Made by a program: the position numbers and the translations under genes
Assembly: GCF_002878395.1 (NCBI RefSeq)
Contig: NC_061121.1
Span: forward strand, 16,024,753-16,088,752
Direction of reading: 5' to 3'
Source of the DNA: Capsicum annuum
Lineage: Eukaryota > Streptophyta > Magnoliopsida > Solanales > Solanaceae
Length of the DNA stretch: 64,000 bases
Notes under the pieces: generated by a model
What the model was told of the DNA's origin: nothing
The model's database searches: none
What the model saw: only the letters and a program-made list of their open reading frames with translations
Shown here: one piece after another, positions 12,484-22,923 of the stretch
Layout of the letters: each line of letters begins with the position of its first letter
Numbering within the stretch: the first letter of the stretch is position 1

Positions 12484-14365
12484 TTTTCTTTACTTCTTCT
12501 TGTTGTAATGTTTTGATTATATTTTTAATCATAGTTGCTGGGAGTTTTTTCTATAGAATGCCTCAAAGGTTGTAGGTTTTGTGTGCTTTTTTCTATTTTT
12601 TTATCATCCTGTAGTGATTCGACCCTTCATTGATAATGTTTAAATTTGGTTTTGTTTTTCTCGTATCTTCTTGTTTCATAGTTGCTTTGATGATTGAATG
12701 TATGGTTATTCTCGACTGATAGGGCAGGTTTAAAATGTGTAATTTGATTTAGTTTATGATATCAATCTTGCAAAACCAATATCCAACTTGTTTTCTTTCT
12801 GTAACCCATATCATGATGAATTGATAAGTTTAGTTCATTTCTTCTGTAGTGATATATAGTTCCCATGCGAGTTTATTCTTGATTGTTATGTTCTCTTTTA
12901 AATTCTAAATATGTAATCTGCTTTCTTGCCATTCTAGTACTTCCATGTTCTCATTGTGTATGCTAATTTTATCAAAATTGCATTTTTCTTTAATTTCTTA
13001 CCACCAATGTCTAGATCTATTTCTGTTGAATTTCCCATTATAGATTTCTAGTGAAAGTTACGTTTCTTATTTTATTCAGATTATGATGTAGCCAAAACAA
13101 GTTGGATATGTTTCAAAAATAATTTTCTTTTTGTCCAAGTCACTATTTAAAAGTGGGTTATAGGATGAACATCCAAATAGCAGTTAACCATGAAGTCATG
13201 ACCCTTATGTTTAGCCGATCTAATAAGATCATTGTGTGTTTTGATGTTAATACAAATGTTAAGACTCTACTTTTCATTCCTTGAACATGGATGCTATTTG
13301 TCTGGATCGCTACTTTTTTTTATGAGACGTTACAATACAAGTCTACCTTTGCATTCATGCTTTTGTAGATTTTTATGTTAGTTCATGTCATTCCCATATT
13401 TCAAAAGAATTGAAGTTTCGTTGAAGTATTCTATGGAGTGTGAATTTATCTTTACTAAATTAACCTGATCCTTTTTTATTTTATTTGCCTATTATTAAAT
13501 AAAATGCATGATATTTTATCTCATTTTGTCTGAATGTTAATGTTAGGACATTTATTAAGTCCTATACTTTTCTCTTTAAATGTGAATACATCCGAGTCCT
13601 ACATGGACTCTTTCTCCTTCTTTTTATATGTTATGGATCATTGAGTCCCATCAATTCGAGTTGATTTATCAAAATCCCCAAAAGAAGGTTTAACATCGAT
13701 CTCCTAGCATACAGATACATGGAGTTGAAAGAAAAAAAGGGGGGTTAAATTCCCATCTTTAAAGCGGCTAAGAGACTCAAAAGTCTCATTTATTTATTTA
13801 TTTATTTATTTATTATTGTCTTTATTTATTTATTTTATTTATTTATTTATTTATTCATTCATTTCGACCACGAAGTCAAAGTTTTATTTAATACAGGTGG
13901 AGTGAGGCTCGAGTCAAAGACTCGAAAACTAGATTAGGACAGGTTGAATGGGTCGAAAGCCTAATTAGATTAGGATAAAATTCATTGATTTAGGAATAAT
14001 GGCCTAAGTCTTTCATGTTATTCTCCCTCCCCTTTTTATGTGTTACTTGCTCTTTCATTCGATTAGACTTAGTTAAACCCCGAAGTAAGTTGCTAAAAAC
14101 TGATTTTGCAAAACCTTTCAAAATACTCCTTAATCAATTTCTTTTCAATAATCAAGTTTTTATTTCAGAAGTTAGTAAAGAGATATTTTCAAACAGTCCG
14201 AACAATCGCAAGTTAGCGGATGTTTTAAGTGCCTAAAAACCTTCCTAAAATGTTAACATGAATTGCTTACTCAGAATCTTCAACTTTAAATGATTTTTTT
14301 ATTTTGGATCGTTTAAAGTATCGTACAAAGGTTTTCTTAATTCAATTTCAAATAAATTAAGTGGA
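12484..14365 (+). mobile_element. Right part of the outer long LTR, with uncertain right edge
   Basis: Sequence resuming after G1 (TTTTCTTTACTTCTTCTTG). It is AT-rich, contains a TTTA microsatellite at 13788, and near 14230 reads GTGCCTAAAAACCTTCCTAA, which resembles the 3' portion of long Solanaceae gypsy LTRs. Around 14350-14375, AATTAAGTGGAGAATCTC could be a decayed junction with a TGGCGACTC-type primer-binding site, which would point to a Tat/Ogre element. No protein is readable; the 73-aa frame at 14015-14236 has no family features. Boundary and family are inference. Confidence 0.4.
13788..13863. repeat. TTTA microsatellite
   Basis: Tandem TTTA units over about 75 bp with two small interruptions, ending in ATTC units, inside LTR sequence. 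Confidence 0.9.
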
Positions 14366-14399
14366 GAATCTCAAAAGTCAAAATTTCCGTAAAATATAT

Positions 14400-14569
14400 G
14401 TATTCAAGACATAAACTCAGTCATGATATTCAATTTATGTATCATGCTCAGACTTAGTTATGCATGTTCCAAGTCATGCATGTTTAGAATATGATCTCAG
14501 TTACCTTCGAACAGTATTCTCACTGTAACCAGTCTCATTCGAGGATGAATGTTTCCAACGGGGATATAT
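14400..14569 (+). mobile_element. 3' tail and polypurine tract of a gypsy element
   Basis: A short remnant of pre-LTR sequence. CTCATTCGAGGATGAATG at 14534 and then a purine-rich stretch (ACGGGGATATAT) directly before the LTR at 14570 match the layout at 50104-50138 in G5. The rest of this element's internal region is absent. Confidence 0.65.
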
Positions 14570-17500
14570 TGTAATATCCCATACTTTTTTAAGTTCAGTC
14601 AAGCTCATAGTGCAAGTATAAGAGGCTTAGAACTTGAACATTTAGCTAAGTATTGGGGACTTAGTATTATTTTTGTCCTCTTAACTTTGATGATTTTTAA
14701 AGTGTCTTTCACAATCTCGAGACATAAATTTTTAAGTTAATTCATGTTCAGGGTATAAGTAGCATGTCTTGGTGAAGTTTTGGAATTTTTGGACGAGGTT
14801 TGAACCGTGTTCGAACTTCATTCTATTGGTCCACCTCGATTTTACTGTGTCGCAGTGACAAGCTAAATCACGCTCATCCTTTATGTCTCCACATCATGCC
14901 AAGATACAAAATCGCACTTGTCCATTTCTTGTGACGCAACGCAATAATCTCACGTCACACAAAACCCTAAAATTGCACTCATCCTTTGAATGGTAAATTC
15001 CAGTAGCTCAACGTGATTCCACCGCATCATGGTGAAGGCGTATTTGACATGTTATTGATCCTTAATTTGAAATACATATGTCATGACATTTATCCTAGTG
15101 TGTAAAGTTCTTATGAGGTGAATAATGTTCCTAGAAGTCTCATAGAACCAAGTGGAGCTAAGATCCTTTGCTTCGCCCAAAATTTGGTGTTTGATTTTAC
15201 AAGAATCTAGTTTAAATATTTGTAAATTTTTATATATGTAGAATTTTTAATCCTAATACCCACCAAATTTTATATAATTGAATTAGTTTTCCAATGATAC
15301 CAATTTTGTCTTAATTCGATACCCGAGCGAAAAGTTATAACCATTTTCGTGTGAGATAGTCAGCTGTCGTGATGGTATCGCATCGCAGTAACGAGCAAAA
15401 TTTGGATATGGATTACGAATTTTTGCTTTAAATGAATAATGGGCAATGGGGTCTTTTTTCACCTCAACCCAGGTAGTAAATACACGATCTTAAGCCTCCA
15501 TTAGGCATTATTTTCTCTCATTAACCTATTTTACTCTCAAGAACAAACCCTAATCAATCCTCTTCAAGAATAATCAAGAATCAAGCTTTTCAATTCAAAA
15601 AAGCTTTCAAAATTTTGTTTTTTCTTCAAAATTTAATATTTTAAGGTATGTGGGAGTTCATCCATGGGTCCTCTTTCACCCATGGAGCCAAAAAACCCTT
15701 TTCTTTTAATTAAAGAAAGAATTTTTCATTACTATAGTATTTTGTATATACAACAAAAGATTGAATTTCATGTTTTCATGGTGTTTTTAATTCAATTCAG
15801 CTCATGTATGATTCCATGAAAGATTTTGAATTTCCTTATTCTATGAATTTGAGTTTCCCATGCTTTATTCAAGTAAATTCCATGATAGATCCTAAATTCA
15901 TGATGTTTAGCTTAAACTATGAATTGCAAGTGTTTGATGAAATACCCAAATAATGGGTTTGTTTAAATAATGACTATTTATCATGTCCTCAAAGCCGTAC
16001 TATGGTCTTGTTGCTATTGTTACGAGTCCTGAGGGTTATGAATACCCAAAATTTAGCTATTGTCCATTTTTCCAAAATCTACAGAATGATTTCAGTCATA
16101 CCATTAAAAATATCATTCAATCAGTAATATGGTCAGTTGTGAGTCCAGTTAAGTTAGCTCAGTCCAATTTCAGTCCCAGTATTAATTAACACATTAATAA
16201 TTACCTCAAAATCCATATGCACTATTATTTATGAATACCATGACCTGAGCTTATCACTTATCAGTTAACAGTGCATGAACCAGTTAGTATTCCAGTGTTA
16301 TTCAGTCAGGAGTAGGATTTAGCACCAAGCAAATACAGGGATGATGACTTTCCCATCAGTTAGGTAGAGTTGTTAGTAGCAGTCCCTATATTCCAAAACT
16401 AAGTAGCCAGCATAGGATACGAAGATTCACCCATCAGTTTAGGCTTGACTGTCTCTCAGGGGTCACCCGTCAGTTCAGGATTGACACCCTTAGTCCTTTG
16501 GGACATCATTATAGTGGATCCACATAACCAGTGTTAGTATCTATGGCATGATACAGACACCCTTACAACTGGGGTTACAGGTTGGACCCTAATCAGCTCA
16601 GAGCAGGGTATGTTTGTTAGATGATGCCTTCCACCGTCTCAGTTATAGTCTCAGTCCAGTAATCAGTTCAGTGATTCAGATCAATATTAGTTGAGCATAT
16701 CATATAAATATTAGTTATTCAGTTATCAAATTTTAGTATTTTAGTATACAGACTATTTCAGAATCATATTAACGCTTGGTCTTTCATTTTTAGATAATAT
16801 AGTTTACACGCCTTCATGCTCAGTTATCTCATATTACTTAGTCAGTCCTTACCTCATATGCATAGTACTCTATAATTTCTTTCCAGTTATTCAGACCAAG
16901 TATAATTCAGTCATACATGACCAGTATTCAGCTATCAGTCATTCAGTTAATTACATAAGTTAGTATGTTTATGCATTCGTGCTCAATGTTACTGTATATA
17001 CAGATCCTCAATTTATGTTAGTCTCAATCACATAGTTTCAGATCCAATATTCATATAGTATCTATGTTTTACCATATCCCAGCTTCATTTCTACTTGTAT
17101 CATTAAAGTAAAGTTTTACAGAAACTTAAAAGTAATGTTTTACAAAAACTAAGTCCAGAGATTCACCATCTTATTAGAGTATGTTTGTCACTTATTCATT
17201 AAGATGCTTTTAGCTTTTAGTTTATTCCAGCCAATTGGTGAATCTACTTACACTTAGCATGCATGTTTTAAGATTAAATATGAAATCAATTTTACTTATT
17301 GCATTCACCTATGCATACTCAGTACATTTCAAAAGTACTGATCCATATATACGTCTTTGTAGCTTCATTATTTCATAATGTAAATACTATTTGTAGCCCA
17401 TACATCACGATCAGATAGTTACAGATTTAGCCAAAAGGTGATAAGTTCTCCTACTTCGGAAACTCCAAACTATTTTAATCCATGTACAATTTATTTATTT

Positions 17501-17820
17501 TTCATGTGTATTTATTAGTGGTCGTTGAAGGCATGTCCCAACTATTTATAGTCAATATATTAGAGGCTTCATTGATGTCAGTCAGAGTTAGTCATGTAGA
17601 TTTTAATTTCTTCCTTCAGATTTATCAGATTGTAAAGTTTTATCAATATTGTATTTATTTCTAATTTTTAGTATGATTTTATTTTCGCACAGTAGAATAA
17701 CTATTTATTATGTTATAATTCAGTTGCTTAACAGTATACCAGTTCATGGGTTAGCTTGGGTTCACTTATGGTTTCTAGCACCGTGTAACGGTTAGTGGGT
17801 AGTATCGGGTCGTTATATCA
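14570..17820 (+). mobile_element. 3' LTR of a gypsy element (about 3.25 kb)
   Basis: Starts TGTAATATCCCATAC after a polypurine tract and ends around GGGTCGTTATA(TCA), at 17817-17820. Shared LTR landmarks include a first block on cell-free phrases such as AAGTTAATTCATGTTC (compare 30140, 33165), a mid block with TTAGCACCAAGC and GGGGTTACAGGTTGGACCC (about 16320, 16573), and a final block AGCACCGTGTAACGG (17778). The mid and final blocks recur in G5 and the solo LTRs, so these are relatives. Its right neighbour is a copia fragment. ORFs at 14549, 15983 and 17482 are chance frames in LTR. Confidence 0.7.
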
Positions 17821-17829
17821 TCATCTTTA

Positions 17830-18900
17830 TTATCAAATTAATTTTCATCATCATGAAGATTTTTTTCAGGAGCAGTAGTCTAAGGAACTGGATCAACATG
17901 ACTCTCACTACTCTGAGAATCAACCTTCTCAGCTTTGTCAAAGTCTTCAATTTTTTGGTCTCCAAATAACATAACATCACGACTTCTAACCAGTTTCTTC
18001 TCTACTGGATAATAGAAATGATAGTCAAATTCATCTTGACCATAACCAAGGAAGATATGTTGTCTAGTTTTAACATCCAACGTTGACCTTTCATCTTTAG
18101 GAACATGCACAAAGGCATCACACCCAAAGACTCTTAGATGATCATAAGAAACATTTTTACCAAACCAAACTTTACCAAGGACTTAACCATCCAAAGAAAT
18201 GGTATGATATAAATTTATAACATAAGCAACAGTATTAAGTGCTTCTGCCTAAAAGAAATCTGACAGCTTAGCATCTGAAAGTATACCTAACCCTCTTAAC
18301 TAGAGTTTTGTTCATCCTCTCTACTAATCCATTTAACTGAAGAGTCTTTGGAGGAGTTTTCTAACGCTGAATACCCTGCTTTCTACAATATCTATCAAAA
18401 ATACCAGTATAATCACCACCATTATCTGAGCAGATGCATTTTAATTTCCTCCCTATTTGTCTTTTAGTTAAGGCCTAAAAATGATTGAACACATCAAGTA
18501 CTTAATCTTTGGACTTCAAAGGGAATACCCAGTGTTTGAGAGAATGATCATACAGAAAAGTCACAAAGTAAAGTGCACTACTATTAGACCTTACTTTAAA
18601 GGACCACACAAATCAAAATGCACTAAGTCCAGCAAATTAAGGTTTCTTGAAGGTGGACGACTCTGGAAAAAAATCTTTTCTGTTTACCGACTAAGCAATG
18701 AACATACTTCTTCAACTTTGCTTGTTTCACTCTAGATAGCAAATTTTTCTTAGCCAAACTATCAATTCCCTTCTCACTCATATGAATCAATCTTCTATGC
18801 CATAACTTTGATAAAGTATTATTCTCTACCAAGTTTATCAAGCCTTTAGAAGTAGAGCCCTGAAATATATACAAGTTAGACAACTTATCACCTCAAGCCA
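17830..18900 (-). pseudogene. Copia pol: GAG-pre-integrase and integrase
   Basis: Minus strand. 18623-18883 carries the pre-integrase block (LSKLWHRRLIHMSEKGIDSL, ending in CLVGKQKR), the domain before copia integrase. The integrase core lies at about 18130-18620 with several stops and frame changes. The downstream end is open (17880-18110): TLDVKTRQHIFLGYGQDEFD and VEKKLVRSRDVMLFGD, the standard copia block after the integrase core. The reading stops at about 17825 against the gypsy LTR, before any reverse transcriptase. The enzyme would insert element DNA; this copy is dead. Confidence 0.85.
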
Positions 18901-19028
18901 AAATCATCGAACCTCTAGTAAGCTTCTACTGGCCAGCACCAAGGGTGTTAACATAACCCTCATCATTAAGGTTCCCTACAGAAATCAAATTCAGGCGAAC
19001 ATCTGGACATGCTTAATATTATTGAGAA

Positions 19029-19400
19029 CTAGTTTGGAACCATTATTACTTTCCAAACAAACAGTGCCAATGCCAAGTACTTAACTTCATAATTATTGCC
19101 CATTTTCAACATCCCAAAATTACCTGGAGCACAAGAACAAAATAATTCCTTCTTTGGTGTAACATGAGAAGTAGCACCAGATTCCACAAACCAGCATGAC
19201 TCATGACGAATAAGATTAGTTCCATTCTCACCACAAGTAACAAGAAGATCATCATTAGCAACAACTGCGATAGGATTTTCATTATCGCCTTTGTTTTTTT
19301 GTCGTTTCATATCTCTTTTATGCTTGTAACAATATTTCATGATATTCCCCTTTTTGTTTCAATAGTCACATGTAACATTCTGGAATTTGGACCTCAACTT
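19029..19400 (-). pseudogene. Copia protease and gag zinc-knuckle remnant
   Basis: Minus strand. The protease active site reads CWFVESGATSHVT: the usual catalytic DSG has become ESG (Asp to Glu). Upstream at about 19330-19375 is the zinc knuckle of gag, with a stop codon where the second cysteine is expected (C-D-Y-stop-N-K-K-G), then KYCYKHKRDM. The protease would cut the gag-pol polyprotein. Both changes are disabling or probably so. Confidence 0.75.
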
Positions 19401-20065
19401 GCTTCTACTTTTATCTTTATCATTTAGACCTCTGAACTTATTTCCCTCTCTCTTCAGTAACCAAAATATCAGAGTGTGAAGATGAAGAAGGTGAGGCCTG
19501 AGATCTTCTTCTCATCTCTTTATTCAAGACACCACTCTTAACATATTCCATAGTTATAGCTCCAGTGTAAGTAGAATTAGTCAAAGAAACACAAAGAGTT
19601 TCCCAAGATTTAGGCAGAGTATTAAGAAGCCAAAATCCTTAAATTTCTTTATCGAACTTTACACCTATTTTGGACAGCTGGTCAAAGAAACCCTAAAAAT
19701 CATTTATATGATCTAAAATAGGACTGTCCTCTTTATACCTGATTCATCAATTGCTTAAGCAGGAACAACTTGTAATTGTCAGTCTTTGAAGCATAAAGTA
19801 TCTCGATCTTGTCCCACAAACTTCTGGCATGTGTCTCATTCACAATATGGTTTATAACATTATATTCAACCCATTGTTTGATATAGCCACAAACCTATAA
19901 ATGCTCAAATTCCCAATCCTCATTTATCATGGATTGAGGTTTAGTAGACGCAAACATAAGTAAATGCATTTTCTTGACAAATAAAAGATCTTTCATCTTG
20001 ACTTTTCAAGTATGATAATTACTATTATTTAAACACACCATTTTTCTCATATTTTCCTCCATCAT
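19400..20065 (-). pseudogene. Copia gag
   Basis: Minus strand, beginning MMEENMRKMVCLNNSNYHT at 20065, about 30 bp after the primer-binding site. The text runs through VKMKDLLFVKKMHLLMF, NEDWEFEHLQVCGYIKQWVE and TDNYKLFLLKQLMN, which match the UBN2/gag-polypeptide domain of copia elements. A stop replaces the tryptophan normally in NYHTWK, and more stops and frame shifts follow. Gag builds the particle that packages element RNA. Confidence 0.75.
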
Positions 20066-20093
20066 TCAAATTGATAATCAACAACAACCAACT

Positions 20094-20104
20094 CTCTGAT
20101 ACCA
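20094..20104 (-). other. Copia primer-binding site (initiator-Met tRNA)
   Basis: The minus strand reads TGGTATCAGAG, the common plant primer site, three bases inside the 5' LTR. Confidence 0.8.
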
Positions 20105-20107
20105 CTT

Positions 20108-20846
20108 TATTGGGAAAGGCAAGAACATAATTAAAATGCCTAATAGGGTAGCGGCGGAAGAATACCCAAGTCTAATCATTTTCTTTCAATTTGAACTAAG
20201 AGGATAAAAGAAAACTCAAGCAAAATAAAGTATATGAAAAAAAAAATATCAACCAAATATATATATGATAAGGGAAGAATAAAACCAATAATAAGAGACA
20301 CCAAATTTACATGGAAAACCCTTTTATTTGGAGAGTAAAAAATCAGGGTACCAAACCTCCACCATATTAAGCAAGAGTTACAATATTATTGTCGAAAATT
20401 GTCCACAGAGCAAGTGCCAAACAACAATCAATAATACATAAACCACAGAATCAAACACTAGAGAAATAAAGGAGCGCAAACACAAAAAATGCAGCTACTG
20501 TTTAAAAATGAAGAACAAAAGCTAAAGGCCACAAAATTCACCTTCGTCAATTCTTAATCAAATATTGAGATGGAAGGAATAAGCTGTCAAAAAATTGGAT
20601 CAATCGGATAAGAAACGAAGCGGTAATTGTAATTTGAAATTGACAGCTGTGGCTGAAAATTTTGGGCAAAAATTAGGTTTGTTTTCCTCTCTTTGGCTGC
20701 TGAAAATTCGCTTTATGGATGTGAAATAAGACCTAAAAGGATCTATATATATACTCCATAGTAATGGGCCTATGGGTAAAAGTGGGTTGGTCCAAATTGG
20801 TCTTTATTTATCCATATGGGAATGGACAAAGACCCATATCACAACA
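20108..20846 (-). repeat. Copia 5' LTR
   Basis: A 739-bp LTR on the minus strand, opening TGTTGTGATATGGGTC at 20846 and ending near CCCAATA beside the primer site (terminal CA changed to TA). A TATATATA box on the plus strand at about 20741-20750 is AT-rich text that could be the promoter when read on the reverse strand. No partner LTR is in the window. Confidence 0.7.
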
Positions 20847-20933
20847 ATATTATAAGATATGTTTTTTCATTTAAAATCATTATGGAAAAAAATGAAAAGC
20901 AACAAATAATAGAATTTTTGTAACAATATGTAG

Positions 20934-22160
20934 GCTCTACTCAAGTTGCATCCTGATTACTATAAGGGTGTAAAGGAACATGACAACACTCTCATAACAA
21001 AAGTTTTTGGAGTGCACATAATATCATTGGAACATGGAAAAAAGGTTAGCGGTCAGGAGTAGGTCCTACCGTCATTGCTGCTCCGCATTTTCCTCATATC
21101 ATTTGGGTCAAGTATTTACTTATTTCATTATTAGGTACGCTTTGTAGTAATGGGGAATATTTTTTGTACTGAATTAAGAATACATCGTCGATATAATTTA
21201 AAAGGTTCTTCTCAAGAGAGATTTACAAAGAAAGATCGAGTTGATGAAACAATCACATTGAAAGACCTCGATTTAACATATGAGTTTCATATGTACAAAT
21301 TATTATGTTAGGCATTTTCAAGTAAGTCTTTGTTTAGTTTTCCCCTTCTGTATGGAGTTACAAATTCTTTTTCATTGTAGTCTCTTCTATGAGATCATTG
21401 ACTAGTGAAGTTTTTGAAGATGGAGAAAATAATTTAAAACTACTACTGTAAACCAAAGCTAATATGTCGAGGATGGTGGACTTTGATTATTTTTTATAAA
21501 TTAGATATCTGTAGTTAAAATTCAATTAGTTTGCAAAGCATATTATGCCCCGAGTCCAGGTTAAGGAGAAGGATTGTAGTAGGTTCAGAATCATCCAAAT
21601 TGTGATGAATCCTTTTATAGTCTTTTTTTGTAATGATTTAGACCAGAATATCTTACTTTATATGGGATTTGAGTCATTAGTTGATTGATTTACTATCTGA
21701 TTGAATTTCTTTATATAGCAAAGAACATGTGTTTATTTCAAAAGACTTCTATTATTTGTTCTGTAAACGAAAAAATAGAATTCCTTTTTTGGCTCCCAAT
21801 GTCTTTTACATTTGTTATTTATCTCTTCTTATCTTTTTTTCTTCCCTTTTATGGCTAGTGAATGCCATGGATAAGTGTATGCAGGGCTATGCATTTCTTT
21901 TTCCTTATTAATTTCTGTTTTGCTGGTTATAGAAAGCGTAGTGCTTTCAACTTATCCTTGCTTTAAATATTTTTGTTGTTTCCACTCTCTCTTTTTGATC
22001 AACTAAAGCTCTTATTTTTTTACTTTTCTTTTGCAGAAAACTGTCTTTGGACTGCAGATTTTTAGAATCTCAGAATATTATAGACTATAGCCTTCTATTG
22101 TGATTATATTTTAGAGCTCCTGATTCTCTGCGCAAGGTCGAAACTAATCCAGATCACGTT
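20934..22160 (+). pseudogene. Phosphatidylinositol-4-phosphate 5-kinase (PIP5K) gene fragment, three exons with introns
   Basis: A broken piece of a host lipid-kinase gene. PIP5K makes PI(4,5)P2 at the plasma membrane. Exon A (20934-21044) encodes HPDYYKGVKEHDNTLITKVF. An 89-bp intron with GT and AG ends follows. Exon B (21135-21321) encodes VRFVVMGNIFCTELRIHRRY, then NLKGSSQERF and TLKDLDLTYEFHM, the kinase-core blocks around the conserved DLKGS (here NLKGS). A GTAAGT donor opens an intron of about 715 bp. Exon C (22037 to about 22155, after TTTTGCAG) encodes LSLDCRFLESQNIIDYSLLL, the block with the conserved IDYSLL. Phases across the introns fit. Stops: a TAG near the end of exon B and a TGA after SLLL where glycine is usual. 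Ends are lost: a copia LTR upstream, a gypsy fragment downstream. Retained introns show it is not a processed copy. Confidence 0.85.
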
Positions 22161-22256
22161 GAAATTAAAACCTGTCTTGCAAAGTTTATTTCTTGGTCTA
22201 ATCTTCATTGATGTGTTAACTCAGTTAAACAGTATTTCTGATTATCTCGTGTTCCT

Positions 22257-22923
22257 ATTCTCCTTTTGACGCACTATGTGGTAGGCATTGTCGCTCCCCA
22301 ATGGGTTGGTTTGATGTTTCAGAGGTGAAACCTCGACTTGCTTTATGAGTCTTTGGATAGAGTCTGGATCATTCAGGATAGACTTAAAGCAGTTTAAAAT
22401 AGACAAAAGTGTTATTTGATCATAGACTTCGTGCCTTGGGATTTGTTGTTAGTAATCATGTTTTTCTTTGAGTTTGAATCATGAAGGGTGTAATGAGGCT
22501 TGGGAAGAGTGGGTAAGTTTAGCCCTAGATATATCGATCCATTTAAGACTCTTCAGACTGTTGGTGATGTGGCTTATGAGTTGGCTTTGCCCTCTGATCT
22601 ATTAGTTATTCATTTAGTTTTTTATGCTTCTATGTTTCATCATTACATTTCTGATGAGTCTCATGTTATTCATTAAGAGTGAGTTCAGTCAGATGAGTGA
22701 TTATCTTTTGTTGAGGAGTCGGTCTTTATTTTGGCTAAGGATGTTAGGTGGTTGCGATCTAGAGTGATTCCTGTGTTTTTGGTCCAGTGGCAACATCGAC
22801 CTGTAGATGAGGCTACTTGGGAGGTTGATTCTGGTATGTATAGTTCTTATCTCCAGTTTTTCATTGATTCAGGTATTTCTTTGCCTTAGTTTGAGGACAA
22901 GCTAAATTTTTAGTGGAGGATGA
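22257..22923 (+). pseudogene. Gypsy pol 3' end: integrase C-terminus and chromodomain-like tail
   Basis: Degenerate plus-strand text begins inside integrase (GRHCRSPMGWFDVSEV, about 22280) and continues with many stops. Later blocks are clear: MKGVMRLGKSG, then YELALPSDLLVIH, then an end resembling a chromodomain (VQWQHRPVDEATWEVDSGM, about 22780-22840). It stops just before the LTR at 22924. Gag, protease and RT of this element are absent, and its start is fused directly to PIP5K sequence. The chromodomain-like end suggests a chromovirus (inference). Confidence 0.8.

Larger units (their letters stand above)
17821..20846 (-). mobile_element. Truncated copia (Ty1) element, reverse orientation
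   Basis: Read on the minus strand: 5' LTR 20108-20846, primer-binding site, gag, protease, integrase, then loss of everything downstream. Reverse transcriptase, RNase H and the 3' LTR are missing. Protease-integrase order before RT is diagnostic of copia. The gag start and GAG-pre-integrase text resemble the Tork/Tnt1 branch (inference). The left end abuts a gypsy LTR; the 5' LTR outer end is intact at 20846, where PIP5K-related sequence begins. Confidence 0.85.

Noticed and set aside
14015..14236. 73-aa open frame
   Set aside because: Lies in LTR-like sequence; its end contains the GTGCCTAAAAACCTTCC LTR block, and no protein family features are visible.
20934..22160. Functional PIP5K gene
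   Set aside because: There are in-frame stops in exons B and C, Asp to Asn in the DLKGS block, and missing upstream and downstream exons.
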